Below are positions 26,824 through 35,379 of a stretch of DNA of 64,000 bases, in pieces (the stretch's first letter is position 1; the number at the start of each line of letters is the position of its first letter). A program made the translations under genes and the position numbers. The notes beneath the pieces were generated by a model, which did no database searches, was not told where the DNA came from, and saw only the letters and a program-made list of their open reading frames with translations. Source of the DNA: Aromatoleum bremense (GTDB lineage: Bacteria; Pseudomonadota; Gammaproteobacteria; Burkholderiales; Rhodocyclaceae); contig NZ_CP059467.1 in NCBI RefSeq assembly GCF_017894365.1, forward strand, positions 4,278,001 to 4,342,000, in the 5' to 3' direction.

Positions 26824-26997
26824 CTGCCACGAGCGTATCTCCCCTCCAAGGCGTCAAGGGCTTTCGCGGCATAAACGCGGCGATAAACCCGCCGCATTTA
26901 TTCCACGGTCCCTTGACCCCTTTCCGGGTTGTTCACTGCGCACTGGCCGGGTCCGTTCTGATAAGCAGAAATGGGTCAGTTTCCGTGAGCGTCGAGG

Positions 26998-27115
26998 ATT
27001 CTCAAGGGCAATGTCAGCGATGCAGCGATGGCCGACGTGCACGAGTTGACGTACACGCTGGAAAACGCACTGGGGAAAATGAACGAGGAATTGACGAAGC
27101 TCGCCGAGACACTAG
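26998..27115 (+). pseudogene. DUF6746-like gene, middle part
   Basis: Encodes GNVSDAAMADVHELTYTLEN, then ALGKMNEELTKLAETL, in the frame that continues EAIL of the 5' part once one ATTCTC copy is removed. Cut at 27115 by the IS5-family element. Confidence 0.85.
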
Positions 27116-27984
27116 AGCGTGTTATGAACTTGCTTCCAGTGCCAGCCAGAACGCGGCCTTGGGCAGCATGAGGATGCAGAAGACGACGAAATGCAATCCG
27201 GCCAGCACTTGCGGCATCCGCTCGAAATCCCGACTCAGTCGTCTGAATCGGGACAGCCACCCGAAACTGCGCTCGACGACCCAGCGTCGGGGCAGCAATA
27301 CAAATCCCTTCTTCGCCTCGGGAAGTTTGACGATTTGAAGATCGATACCCGCCGCCTTGGCCGCTTTCCGAGCTTCGTCGCCCGTGTAGCCCTGGTCGGC
27401 CCACGCCACTTTGACCGTTTCGCCCGTGGCTTGCTGCACCGCCTCGCACAGGTCCTTGACCTGCGCGCGCTCCTGTTCATTGGCCGGCGTGACGGTCAGC
27501 GCAATGAGTTGCCCCAGCGTATCCACGGCCATATGTACTTTGCTGCCCCGACGCCGCTTGTAGCCGTCGTAGCCGGCACGCGGCCCGCTTTCGCAGCTGC
27601 TTTGCAGCGTTCGCCCATCGAGAATCACGGCACTGGGCTGGGCCTTGCGACCGTCGCCGACTCGGATGATCGAACGCATGTCGCTCACCATCGCCTCGAA
27701 ACAGCCCGCATCGTTCCAGCGGCGAAACTGCTGATACACCATCTGCCAGGGCGGAAAATCATTCGGCAAGAGTCGCCATGGCGCGCCGGCCCGAGCCAGC
27801 CAGCGCAACGCGTTGAACACTTCGCGCAAGGGGTAGCTGCGCTGCGGCGCCTGCTCGGTCATCAGCGTCAGATACGGCGCCACGAAATGCCATTCCTCTT
27901 CACTGACATCGCTCGGGTAGGGTTTTCTGCTCACAGTGATCAAAAAACATCAACTATATCAGCTGCATAAGTTCATAACACGCT
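27116..27984 (-). mobile_element. IS5-family insertion sequence, 869 bp
   Basis: Flanked by CTAG direct repeats (27112-27115 and 27985-27988), matching the YTAR target duplication of this family. The ends are a perfect inverted repeat beginning AGCGTGTTATGAACTT. It carries one transposase gene. Removal restores the frame of the interrupted gene. Confidence 0.92.
27122..27934 (-). CDS. IS5-family transposase
   Basis: A 270-residue single-frame DDE transposase: DVSEEEWHFVAPYL at the N-terminus, catalytic aspartate in VILDGRTLQSS, aspartate in AWADQGYTGDEA, glutamate in WVVERSFGWLSRFRRLSRDF. Start taken as GTG at 27934 (SRKPYPSDV follows); TTG at 27943 is also possible. Intact and probably active. 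Confidence 0.93.
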   Translation of the reverse strand: MSRKPYPSDVSEEEWHFVAPYLTLMTEQAPQRSYPLREVFNALRWLARAGAPWRLLPNDFPPWQMVYQQFRRWNDAGCFEAMVSDMRSIIRVGDGRKAQPSAVILDGRTLQSSCESGPRAGYDGYKRRRGSKVHMAVDTLGQLIALTVTPANEQERAQVKDLCEAVQQATGETVKVAWADQGYTGDEARKAAKAAGIDLQIVKLPEAKKGFVLLPRRWVVERSFGWLSRFRRLSRDFERMPQVLAGLHFVVFCILMLPKAAFWLALEASS

Positions 27985-28083
27985 CTAGAGAAGCTGCATC
28001 AGGCGTCCGAAAAGCTGGATCGGGAAGGCGTCATCCAGCATGGCGACGAATATCTTTCAGTTTCCCGGCAGGTCATAAAGTAG
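27985..28083 (+). pseudogene. DUF6746-like gene, 3' part
   Basis: Encodes EKLHQASEKLDREGVIQHGD, then EYLSVSRQVIK and TAG at 28081. It joins the middle part in frame when the IS5-family element and one CTAG are removed. Confidence 0.85.
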
Positions 28084-28662
28084 ATGACTGCGGAACTCAT
28101 CAGCCCCGGCTCCAGCGAGCCGCTACTTCATCCCGAAGGCGCTGCGCATGCTACGTTCAGGAACGGGACTGGAGGTTGTTCGCGATGCCGGAGGCGAATA
28201 CAGCTGGGGCAAGACGGCAGCGCCGGCTGCTAGAGAAGCGACGCTGCAGGCGGTGAAGGTGACCATGATTCGCCGTTGCTTCTGCGCGTTGCGATCTCAC
28301 ACCGATACACCAAAAGAGCTGCACATACTTGAAGCCTTGGGGCGACATACCGGGATCGAACCGGTGACAACTGGAGCCACAATCCGTCCGACAAATATTT
28401 AATATCAATAGTTTAGGCTCGAAATTTCGTAAGAACATCGCCTCTACAGGCCAATGTTGGCGCGAAACCGCATCGCGATCTTATGAAGAACAAGGGGGCG
28501 ATTCGTTAAATACGATCGCATAAGCCGACCGCTGTTGCAGGCGCACTCTCCCGGTCCAACGTCCCTCCCCCCGTGTGAGTTTGGACGGCAGTAACGGGCG
28601 CCTGCGTCCGCTGCCCGACGCGCGCGCGCCGTCACACGGCTACCCAGGCTGAACCCGCCTGC
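28084..28662. other. Gap with tRNA-His fragment
   Basis: No protein gene recognised. It holds the first of three tRNA-His 3' halves (28338-28385). The sequence on either side is of lower GC than the neighbouring genes, as expected at an island border. Confidence 0.5.
28338..28385 (-). repeat. tRNA-His 3'-half duplication, copy 1 (att-like)
   Basis: On the minus strand it reads from the anticodon arm (TTGTGGC loop, anticodon GTG) through the T-arm ACCGG-TTCGATC-CCGGT, acceptor strand ATGTCGC, discriminator C and CCA. C73 with anticodon GTG identifies tRNA-His. The D-arm and 5' acceptor strand are absent, so this is not a tRNA gene. Duplicated 3' halves of tRNA genes mark integration sites of genomic islands. 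Confidence 0.75.
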
Positions 28663-29046
28663 TCAAACCATGTAGCTCAATTGCCGGTGGTGCCGCAACG
28701 CCAACAGCACCACCCGGTCGCTCGAATGCGCGTACAGCACCACATGCTGTTTGAGCACGTATTCGCGCAAGTGCGGCAAGCCGACCTCGTGGGCCAGCGC
28801 TTCGACCTTCCGCGCTCGGATCCGCGCTTGAACGGACCGACCGCCGAGAAACCGCGCCGGGCGACCGCCTGCCGGGGCCCAGCGCAGCGTCTCGACCATC
28901 TCGCGCAATTCCGCCCGAAGCGCACGAAAACGCTCCGCGGCGGAGGCCTCGTCCTGTTCGGCGAAGAACGCCCGCGCTTCGTCCAGGCCGGCGGCGAAGT
29001 TCGGCGTGGCAACGACCTTGGCCCGCTGAGGTAACGTCACTGCCAA
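28663..29046 (-). CDS. RelE/ParE-superfamily toxin
   Basis: A 127-residue basic protein with the family pattern: helical N-terminus (FAAGLDEARAFFAEQDEASA), then GRPARFLGGRS and the C-terminal strands YVLKQHVVLYAHS and RVVLLALRHHRQLSYMV. It starts with TTG directly after the antitoxin stop (GTG two codons later is an alternative). RelE-type toxins cleave mRNA at the ribosome and ParE-type poison gyrase; which applies is not clear. Confidence 0.8.
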   Translation of the reverse strand: MAVTLPQRAKVVATPNFAAGLDEARAFFAEQDEASAAERFRALRAELREMVETLRWAPAGGRPARFLGGRSVQARIRARKVEALAHEVGLPHLREYVLKQHVVLYAHSSDRVVLLALRHHRQLSYMV

Positions 29047-29322
29047 TCAATCCGCGAGCAGGCGCTCGAGATCCGCTTCGGTGCCAACGTGGCCATCAAA
29101 GACTTGGCGCAGTCCGATCTCAGCCTCGTCGAGTAGGACCAGGCTCGCATGCTCCTCTTCGAGCGCGTGGTAGTAGTCGAGCTTGCGCGCATCGACGATC
29201 GCTACATAGCTCGCACCGTTCTTGGTCAAGACCTTTTCCGCCCCGCCGCCGACCACCTCTTCGGCAAGCTCAGTCAGCCGAGCCCGAGCCTCGCTGATGG
29301 GGACCACATCGCTGGCACGCAT
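29047..29322 (-). CDS. Phd/YefM-family antitoxin
   Basis: A 91-residue antitoxin: MRASDVVPISEARARLTELA, then KVLTKNGASYVAIVDARKLD, the usual Phd fold, and an acidic C-terminus that should wrap the toxin. A strong AAGGAGG site precedes ATG 29322. It is immediately upstream of and abuts the toxin gene. The pair normally represses its own promoter; the upstream region is AT-rich (TACGTTAAGGAGGCGG context). Confidence 0.85.
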   Translation of the reverse strand: MRASDVVPISEARARLTELAEEVVGGGAEKVLTKNGASYVAIVDARKLDYYHALEEEHASLVLLDEAEIGLRQVFDGHVGTEADLERLLAD

Positions 29323-30048
29323 CACCGCCTCCTTAACGTATTCGTTAATTTCTACTGTAACGGACGACAATCGCAATGGAAAGTTCGGCCGCGGAGGAGT
29401 CCCCACTGCGCGAAGCCTGAGGGTGCGCTCGAGCTCGCTGCACCAGGTTGCTTTCCTCGTCCCACTGACGGATTTGAAGATCGATTTTCGATGCAGGGTG
29501 CCTCGGTGTTTTTACGGAACGCAACGCAGTCCAGCGTAAGCGACGGCGGCTGGTTCCTCGGTCGACTGCGAGCTCGGCTCGATCCTCAGTGACAGTTGGT
29601 GTAACGCCACCGCCGACCTTCGTCTGTCGCTGCTGCGGCGGCGGCGCCATGCTTGTCGTCGAGATCATGATGCGTCGACAGCCGATTCGCGCTCCGCCAT
29701 GGTGCACCGCCTGCAGTTCTCTCGTCACACGACAGCATCGGCACCCGAGTTCCCGGCGCCGGGAGCGGCCGGCTGTTGCTCGATGCCGTATCGCCATAAT
29801 TCGCCGCCTCCGGCACGTGTGATCGTGGCGCCAATAACCGCCCTCGGTGTCGATCTGTGCGTTGCCGATGGTTCGATGCGCCAATCATCGGTCATCCCAG
29901 GAACAGCGGCTGACGTCAAATCCCAATAGGCCGCAGCCTGCCCAAACCGCGCAGCAGGATCGATTATCTGCCGTTCGCGTTGGGCGAAACGGTGGTCCGA
30001 ATGGACTCCCGAGCCTACTTGCATTGGTGCGGGCTGCTGCGGGATTGC
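29323..30048. other. Gap between toxin-antitoxin pair and helicase gene
   Basis: About 730 bases. The first 50 form the antitoxin promoter. In the rest no frame on either strand resembles a known protein; it may be decayed coding sequence. Confidence 0.45.
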
Positions 30049-32415
30049 TCATACATCCAGACGATTGGACGAGTCTTCACAGCCCACCCGATACCCCATC
30101 GCCCGGTATCCGCGCCGTCGCTTGTCCCACATCCGAAGCAGCGCCGGGTGACCGGTGTCCACAAAATCGATGATCCGCACGTCGGTCTTGCTGGCGTGCT
30201 CGCGATGCAAGCGTCCAGCGTATTGCTGCAGCGTACCTTTCCAGGAAACTGGCATGGCCAGTACCAGCGTATCCAGCGGCGGGTGGTCGAACCCTTCGCC
30301 GACCAGCTTGCCGGTCGCCAAAAGGATGCGCGGCGCGTCAGGCGACAGTGCGTCCAGTTCCGCGATAAGGGTCGCGCGCTGTTTTTTCGACATCCGGCCG
30401 TGAAGTACGAATGGTGCAGGTACTTGGCCCTCCAGCGCAGACAGAATCGCGTCGAGGTGTTCGGTACGCTCGGTCAGGACGAGCACCTTGCGGCCCTGCT
30501 CGAACGCTTCCCTTACTTCGGCTGCGATGGCGTCGGTGCGCCCTTGGTCATTGGCCAGATGCCGGAACACCTTCTGAATGCCAGCCTCCGGTGGCAGATC
30601 AATCCGTGAGATGCGTGAGCGAGGCTCCACCTCCAGATCGTGGGGTGCGCCGGCAGGCTTCGCCGCCGTGTAACGGATCGGACCGCACTGCATGAAGATG
30701 ATCGGCTGCTGACCATCGCGGCGGATGGGCGTCGCGGTCAGACCGAGCACGTATTTGGCCTTTGTCCGCTTCAGGATCGCGTCGAAGGAAACGGCACCGA
30801 CGTGGTGGCACTCGTCCACGATCACCTGGCCGTAGTTTTCGACGATTGGATTGACTTCGCCCTGCCGGGAGATTGACTGCATTACGGCGATGTCTATCTT
30901 GCCGGTGGGCTTGGCCTTGCCGCCACCAATGGTGCCAACCACGCCTTTGCCGAGGCCGAGAAAGGCCTGCAGCCGCTCCTGCCACTGCTTCAACAACTCG
31001 GTGCGGTGTACCAGTACCAGCGTGTTGACGCCCCGACGCGCGATCATCGCGGCGGCCGTAACTGTTTTGCCGAAGGCCGTCGGCGCGCAAAGCACGCCGG
31101 CATCGTGATGCAGCATTGCTGAGACTGCTGCTGCCTGGTCGATGCGCAGGCTGCCGACAAAAGCCACGTCAATCGGCTCGCCACCGAAACGCTCATCTTG
31201 CAGTTCACAGGCGACGCGGTTGTCGCGCAGCAAGGAGAGGGCCGCATCGAGACAGCCGCGCGGCAATGCGATGTGCTGCGGGTAGTTCTCGGCGCAGCTG
31301 ATGACGCGCGGCTTGTCCCACACCGACATCCGCATCGCCTGGGCTTTGTAGAACTCGGGGTTCTGGAAAGCGGCCAACCGGATCAGGCGGTTGGCCAGCG
31401 CCTGCGGCAGCCCGGCCTTCTCGAAATAGATCAAGTTTGCCAGCGTCACGGTCAATGACTTCGGCATCAGACCTGCCAGCTTTTGGGCCGACTTGTTCTC
31501 GCGTTTCCACGGAGTAGCCAAGTCCTCATCGTCGATGAAGGTGACGTCCAAGGGATGGACGCCGCCCGTTGTTCGTAGGATGGTCGGCTCAATGTCATGC
31601 GCCGCCATTGGCTGAATGGCTGACAGGAAGGCCCATTGATCCGGATGCGGACGCAACTCGGCGTCAACGAACACGCTGCAACCCTTTTCGCGCGGCCATT
31701 TCTGCAGTGGCAAGGCGATCAGGTTGCCAAAGCCACCCTTGGGCATCGTGTCCTGATTGGGAAACAGCCGGTCGTAGGATTCGAGCTTCAGTTGCCGGGT
31801 ACGCGAGCAGGTATGGCTGATGACCGCCGTACCCAGTCGCCTTGCATCGCGCGCCGAAACGTGGGTGGCGAAAAAGACCCACGCGTGCGCCCCCTTGCCG
31901 GACCGGGAAATCTCCAGCGCCACCGGTACACCCAGTTCGTGGCACGACAGCATGAACGCACGCGCATCGTCCCGCCACTCCGCCTCGTCGAAATCGACCG
32001 CTAGGAAGTAGCAGGTGTCGTCCTCCAGCAGCGGATACACGCCGACCGTGTGCCCACCGGCCAGATGGTCGTAGATCACCGCATCGGAAAGCGGGATCAG
32101 CAGACGGTGGTCGCAGTCGCCGCACTTGATGCGCGGCTTCTCGCAAACACCGGCGCGCCACTCGTTGGCGCAGGCCGGCGCGTAACCGGACTTGCCGGTA
32201 GTCTTGCTTTCCCACCGGATCGGGTAGACATCGGTGCGCCCGCGAAACAGGCGGCGAAACAGTGCAACCTTCTCTTCGGTGGACAACCTCGACGGCTCGG
32301 GTGCCGACGGCAACGGCTGCCGCGACGGGCGCCACTCGATGCCGTGGGATTCGAGCAGCGCAATCAGCCTGGCGTTCTCGGCCTGTAGCGCGGCCTTTTC
32401 ATCGCGATCCGCCAT
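30049..32415 (-). CDS. Archaeo-eukaryotic primase plus SF2 helicase protein (TOTE conflict-system type)
   Basis: A 788-residue protein. After a short coil (EKAALQAENARLIALLESHG) comes a cysteine cluster (CANEWRAGVC, IKCGDCDH) and a primase-like domain (about 110-310) with the metal-binding LAVDFDEAEW and SRSGKGAHAWVFF. A DEAD/DEAH superfamily 2 helicase covers about 400-740: CAPTAFGKTVTAAAM, VIVDECHHVGA, LGLTATPIRRDG, LVGEGFDHPPLD and QQYAGRLHRE. This primase-helicase fusion belongs to the proposed TOTE conflict systems, thought to act against invading DNA. ATG 32415 overlaps the upstream gene by 17 bases. No key residue is visibly lost. Confidence 0.85.
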   Translation of the reverse strand: MADRDEKAALQAENARLIALLESHGIEWRPSRQPLPSAPEPSRLSTEEKVALFRRLFRGRTDVYPIRWESKTTGKSGYAPACANEWRAGVCEKPRIKCGDCDHRLLIPLSDAVIYDHLAGGHTVGVYPLLEDDTCYFLAVDFDEAEWRDDARAFMLSCHELGVPVALEISRSGKGAHAWVFFATHVSARDARRLGTAVISHTCSRTRQLKLESYDRLFPNQDTMPKGGFGNLIALPLQKWPREKGCSVFVDAELRPHPDQWAFLSAIQPMAAHDIEPTILRTTGGVHPLDVTFIDDEDLATPWKRENKSAQKLAGLMPKSLTVTLANLIYFEKAGLPQALANRLIRLAAFQNPEFYKAQAMRMSVWDKPRVISCAENYPQHIALPRGCLDAALSLLRDNRVACELQDERFGGEPIDVAFVGSLRIDQAAAVSAMLHHDAGVLCAPTAFGKTVTAAAMIARRGVNTLVLVHRTELLKQWQERLQAFLGLGKGVVGTIGGGKAKPTGKIDIAVMQSISRQGEVNPIVENYGQVIVDECHHVGAVSFDAILKRTKAKYVLGLTATPIRRDGQQPIIFMQCGPIRYTAAKPAGAPHDLEVEPRSRISRIDLPPEAGIQKVFRHLANDQGRTDAIAAEVREAFEQGRKVLVLTERTEHLDAILSALEGQVPAPFVLHGRMSKKQRATLIAELDALSPDAPRILLATGKLVGEGFDHPPLDTLVLAMPVSWKGTLQQYAGRLHREHASKTDVRIIDFVDTGHPALLRMWDKRRRGYRAMGYRVGCEDSSNRLDV

Positions 32416-32967
32416 CGAATCCGTACTCAGCGAGGAAGTCGTCCATCTCGTCGCCGACGCCATAGCCGAAGTTGTGGCTAGTGTGACGCACTGCGTCGAG
32501 GCGCTCCATCAGTTCTGACCCACCTTCAGGGAGCAATCCGATAGCCTTCAGCGGGTGCTCGAACATCCGCACCAACGCATCGAAGTAGCCCTCGTCCTGC
32601 AGGCCGACATCGTTGCTGAATCCTGCCGCCCGCTCACAATAGAACACCATCAGCTCGGCCAAGCCCTCCGGCTGACCGATGGCTTTTTTGTAGTCCGAGA
32701 TCGCCTTCTTGGCCTTGGCGACCGAGGTGTCCTGGTTCTTGAAGACATCCGGCCAAAGCCAACGGTCTATGGTGGTCTTGTACGGCTTCAGCACATCGTC
32801 GCCAAGGGCAAAGCGGGCGTGCAGGAAAGCCTGGTTGTCCTTGTTGGCAGCGTACAGATCCTGGATTAACCCGATCAGTCCGACGCGATCGAAGTCGGCG
32901 AGTTTGGCCTTGACGTCCTGGCCTTGACGTCCGTCCAGTTCGGCTGCGATTTCTTGGATCGGTTCAT
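32399..32967 (-). pseudogene. Helical partner protein of the primase-helicase, frameshifted by a 14-bp tandem duplication
   Basis: Starts MNRSKKSQPNWTDVKA at ATG 32967. A 14-bp unit (TGGCCTTGACGTCC on the plus strand) occurs twice in tandem at 32905-32918 and 32919-32932 and throws the frame off. With one unit removed the gene has 184 codons and reads WTDVKAKLADFDRVGLIGL, FALGDDVLKPYKTTIDRWL, AKAKKAISDYKKAIGQPEGL, to FLAEYGFDGGSR. All-helical; I do not know its function. The 17-base overlap with the primase-helicase gene suggests a two-gene unit. Confidence 0.75.
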
Positions 32968-33546
32968 GTCGATGCTTCGGTGGCAAACACCCGCCCCCCG
33001 CGTTGCCGGCAGCAGCGCGGCGTTGGTTTGGCAGATGGCGGCGTGTTTGGCCTTGAGGACGGCAACCTCGGCCTTCAGCCGGTTGAAGGTTTGCTGCTTG
33101 GCCAGTGGCGGCACGGGCATTTCGATCTTGCCGAGATTGCCCAAACCCAGGGTGCGATTGCGATCCGCCGTGCCCGGAGACGCGAGACCACCCTTCTCCA
33201 AGCCATCCTCGCTCAGCAAGTAGTAGACAAGGAAGCCCGCAGTCGCGAGTGCGGGGTCGGGAACGCAAGTGATGTAACGGTGAGAGGCGATGCATCGTTC
33301 GTGTTCGTCGCCAGCAAGCGCCATTGCACCTTCCCAAGCCTTGATGTTGCTCAGACCAAGTCGCCCCCCTTGATCTAAACGGGCTTTTGCCACGTCGCCT
33401 CGGCACCGTCGAAGTCCGGTTTCACGAACAGGCCCTAGCTTCGCTGTCAATCGTGACTTCGCGCCGCACCAAGGACACGACGTCCGACAGCAGTAGGTAC
33501 TGGGTATGACTATCCTCGCCGAATTGGACCTTTAGAGGCGCGTTCA
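32968..33546 (-). pseudogene. Remnant of type I restriction specificity subunit (HsdS-like)
   Basis: The N-terminus (MNAPLKVQFGEDSHTQYLLL, SDVVSLVRREVTIDSEA) resembles the start of HsdS proteins, then stops at TGA. Another frame carries a target-recognition-domain end: GGRLGLSNIKAWEGAMALAG, ERCIASHRYITCVP, LGNLGKIEMPVPPLAKQQTF, NRLKAEVAVLKAKHAAI. The middle and C-terminal parts are missing, so only about one third of a normal 400-residue HsdS survives in two frames. Confidence 0.75.
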
Positions 33547-34719
33547 TGTCTCGCTCCCCGATTGACTATTTCGCTGGATCCGCCGAGCCTCCAACTCGCG
33601 CCGCGTCTTGTCCAGTTCCTCGGCCAGCAGCTTTTCATCCGGTAGCACGGTCTGGTATTCGGCGGCCAACACCTTGTTGGGCAGGCCCTCTAGCGCGTAA
33701 TGGGCTTCGGCGGCGCCTTTCTCGGCGCACAGGATCAGGCCCACGGGAGGGTTCTCGCCGGGCATCATCCAGTGCTCGCGGGCGTAGTTCAGGTACAGGT
33801 GCATCTGGCCGGCATCGGCATAGCCGAACTTGTCGACCTTGAGGTCGATGACCAGCAGGCACTTGAGACGGCGGTGGAAAAACAGCAGGTCAACGCGGAA
33901 CCAGCTGTCGTCGATGCGCAGCCGCCGCTGACGGCCGACGAAGGCAAAGTCATCGCCCAGTTCCAGCAGGAAATCGGCCAAGTGCTGGATCAGCGCTTCT
34001 TCGAGGTCAGACTCGGAGTATTCGTCCTTGAGGTTCAGGAACTCCAGCACGAAGGGGTCTTTGATGGCCTGTTCGGGCGTGAGCGCGTCACCGGGTTTGG
34101 CCACTTCTCCCTTTTCCAGCATCGCCGCCTTGTCGTGCGACAGGGCGGTCCGCTCGTAGAACTGACTGCCGATCTGGCGATTCAGCTGGGGAACGCTCCA
34201 GCCGCCACGCAGGGCTTCCGTCTCGTAGAAGGCGCGGGCTTGAGGGTTCTTGACCGAGAGCAGCCGTACGTAGGCCGACCAGGGCAGTGGAAAGGCTTGG
34301 GCCAGCGCGGCCAGATCGGGCACTGCTGCTGGCGAGGATGTAGTCACTTCGCCGGCCGAAATTGCAGAAGGCGTCGGGAGAATGTGGCCGAGCCGAGATT
34401 TTGCAGACGGTGTCTGCAAAATGTGCGCAGCCGGCCACGTCAGATAGAAGGCCCGCATCTGCGTCAGGTTGCGCCAGCCGAAGCCACGCCCGAACTGGCG
34501 GGTCAAGTCGTAGCCGAGTCGTTTGATCAGGGCCTGCCCGTAGGCGGCCCGTTCCTTCCCGCCCTGCTCGAACTCGACGATGCACCGGCCGATTTCCCAG
34601 TAGGTGGCAGTCATTAGTGCATTGACGCTGCGGGCGGCGGCGCGACGGGCGGTTTCCAGCAGGGCGACAATGTCGCCGTGGATGCCGGCGTAGTCGGCGC
34701 TAGCCGGTAAATCAGTCAT
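33544..34719 (-). CDS. DUF1016/YhcG-type PD-(D/E)XK nuclease-domain protein
   Basis: A 391-residue protein. The N-terminal domain (ALMTATYWEIGRCIVEFEQG, RLGYDLTRQFGRGFGWRNL) and C-terminal nuclease fold (SWFRVDLLFFHRRLKCLLVI, DLKVDKFGYADAGQMHLYLN) are the DUF1016 hallmarks. D in VDLLFF and D-x-K in DLKVD form the putative catalytic site. These genes often lie inside type I restriction operons, as here between hsdM and hsdS remnants. The ATG overlaps the hsdM stop (ATGA). Apparently intact although its neighbours are broken. Confidence 0.88.
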   Translation of the reverse strand: MTDLPASADYAGIHGDIVALLETARRAAARSVNALMTATYWEIGRCIVEFEQGGKERAAYGQALIKRLGYDLTRQFGRGFGWRNLTQMRAFYLTWPAAHILQTPSAKSRLGHILPTPSAISAGEVTTSSPAAVPDLAALAQAFPLPWSAYVRLLSVKNPQARAFYETEALRGGWSVPQLNRQIGSQFYERTALSHDKAAMLEKGEVAKPGDALTPEQAIKDPFVLEFLNLKDEYSESDLEEALIQHLADFLLELGDDFAFVGRQRRLRIDDSWFRVDLLFFHRRLKCLLVIDLKVDKFGYADAGQMHLYLNYAREHWMMPGENPPVGLILCAEKGAAEAHYALEGLPNKVLAAEYQTVLPDEKLLAEELDKTRRELEARRIQRNSQSGSET

Positions 34720-34828
34720 GCCTGCACCTCGTTGACCAATGCCTCGATCTCGCCCAGCAGGCGTATCACTTCGGCCTCGGGGCTACGCATGGAGGCGATC
34801 AGGTCTTTCGGATTGGCTTCTCCCCAGG
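34716..34828 (-). pseudogene. C-terminal stub of type I methyltransferase HsdM
   Basis: About 36 codons reading WGEANPKDLIASMRSPEAEV, then IRLLGEIEALVNEVQA and TGA, which resembles the C-terminus of HsdM subunits. Upstream of 34828 the similarity ends and stops appear. It shows that a complete hsdM once led this operon. Confidence 0.6.
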
Positions 34829-35379
34829 AAGCTCAACCCACGCTCCGGGGGCGACGAATACCGACAACGCAGCGCTTCATCTTGGATGTCCTGATCAGTT
34901 CGGCATAAGGTATGCCATTTTATCAATGTGGCACGACTGAAGCTAATCTTTGATGGGCAGTCTGGGCTTCTTGATCGAGCATCGCCCAAGCAAACGGCGG
35001 GTAACTGGCGCATTGGAGACGTAATGTGGAGGACGTCGCACCGGATGCATGGCCGACGACCAGAAGTTGGAGCGACTCCCCCGCCCCACTTCGTTTGACA
35101 TTACCGCGCAAGAGTTCATTCGGGCGCACCTTGCTTTCCTGCCCTACCCTCCGCGGCAAAGCCCCCCGCCGCTCGGCCGTAACCGGGCGCATTAGCGCCT
35201 GACTTACCTGACTCACCCGTTGCGCCGCGAACGCGTCGACGGCGTTCTCGACGGCGCCGCGCCGCCTCCCGTCGCCCCACCTTGTCGCCATCGGCGAGGC
35301 GGTGCTTGCTGCAGCTGCCGAAGGCACCCATTACTATGCGCTCGGCAACATCCCTCCATGTCGCGCGAGTCGCCCCACC
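34829..35379. other. Gap between hsdM stub and IHF-like pseudogene
   Basis: 550 bases without a recognisable gene. The left break coincides with the loss of hsdM, so a deletion endpoint lies near 34830. The upstream signals of the IHF-like gene must be at the right end. Confidence 0.45.

Larger units (their letters stand above)
23010..26997 (+). mobile_element. IS21-family element with ParB-like and zinc-binding passengers, 3988 bp
   Basis: Flanked by the direct repeat ATTCTC (23004-23009 and 26998-27003), the target duplication. The ends form an imperfect 25-bp inverted repeat: both start CCTC, share CGCTCAC at the same offset and end TGACCC. Extra TGACCC-type repeats lie just inside, as in IS21 termini. 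Gene order: zinc-binding protein, ParB-like protein, istA, istB, all on one strand. Removing the element and one duplication restores the reading frame of the target gene. Confidence 0.9.

Noticed and set aside
28338..28385. A complete tRNA gene
   Set aside because: Only the anticodon arm to CCA is present here and at 36465 and 54169. No matching D-arm or 5' acceptor strand (complement of ATGTCGC) lies within 40 bases upstream.
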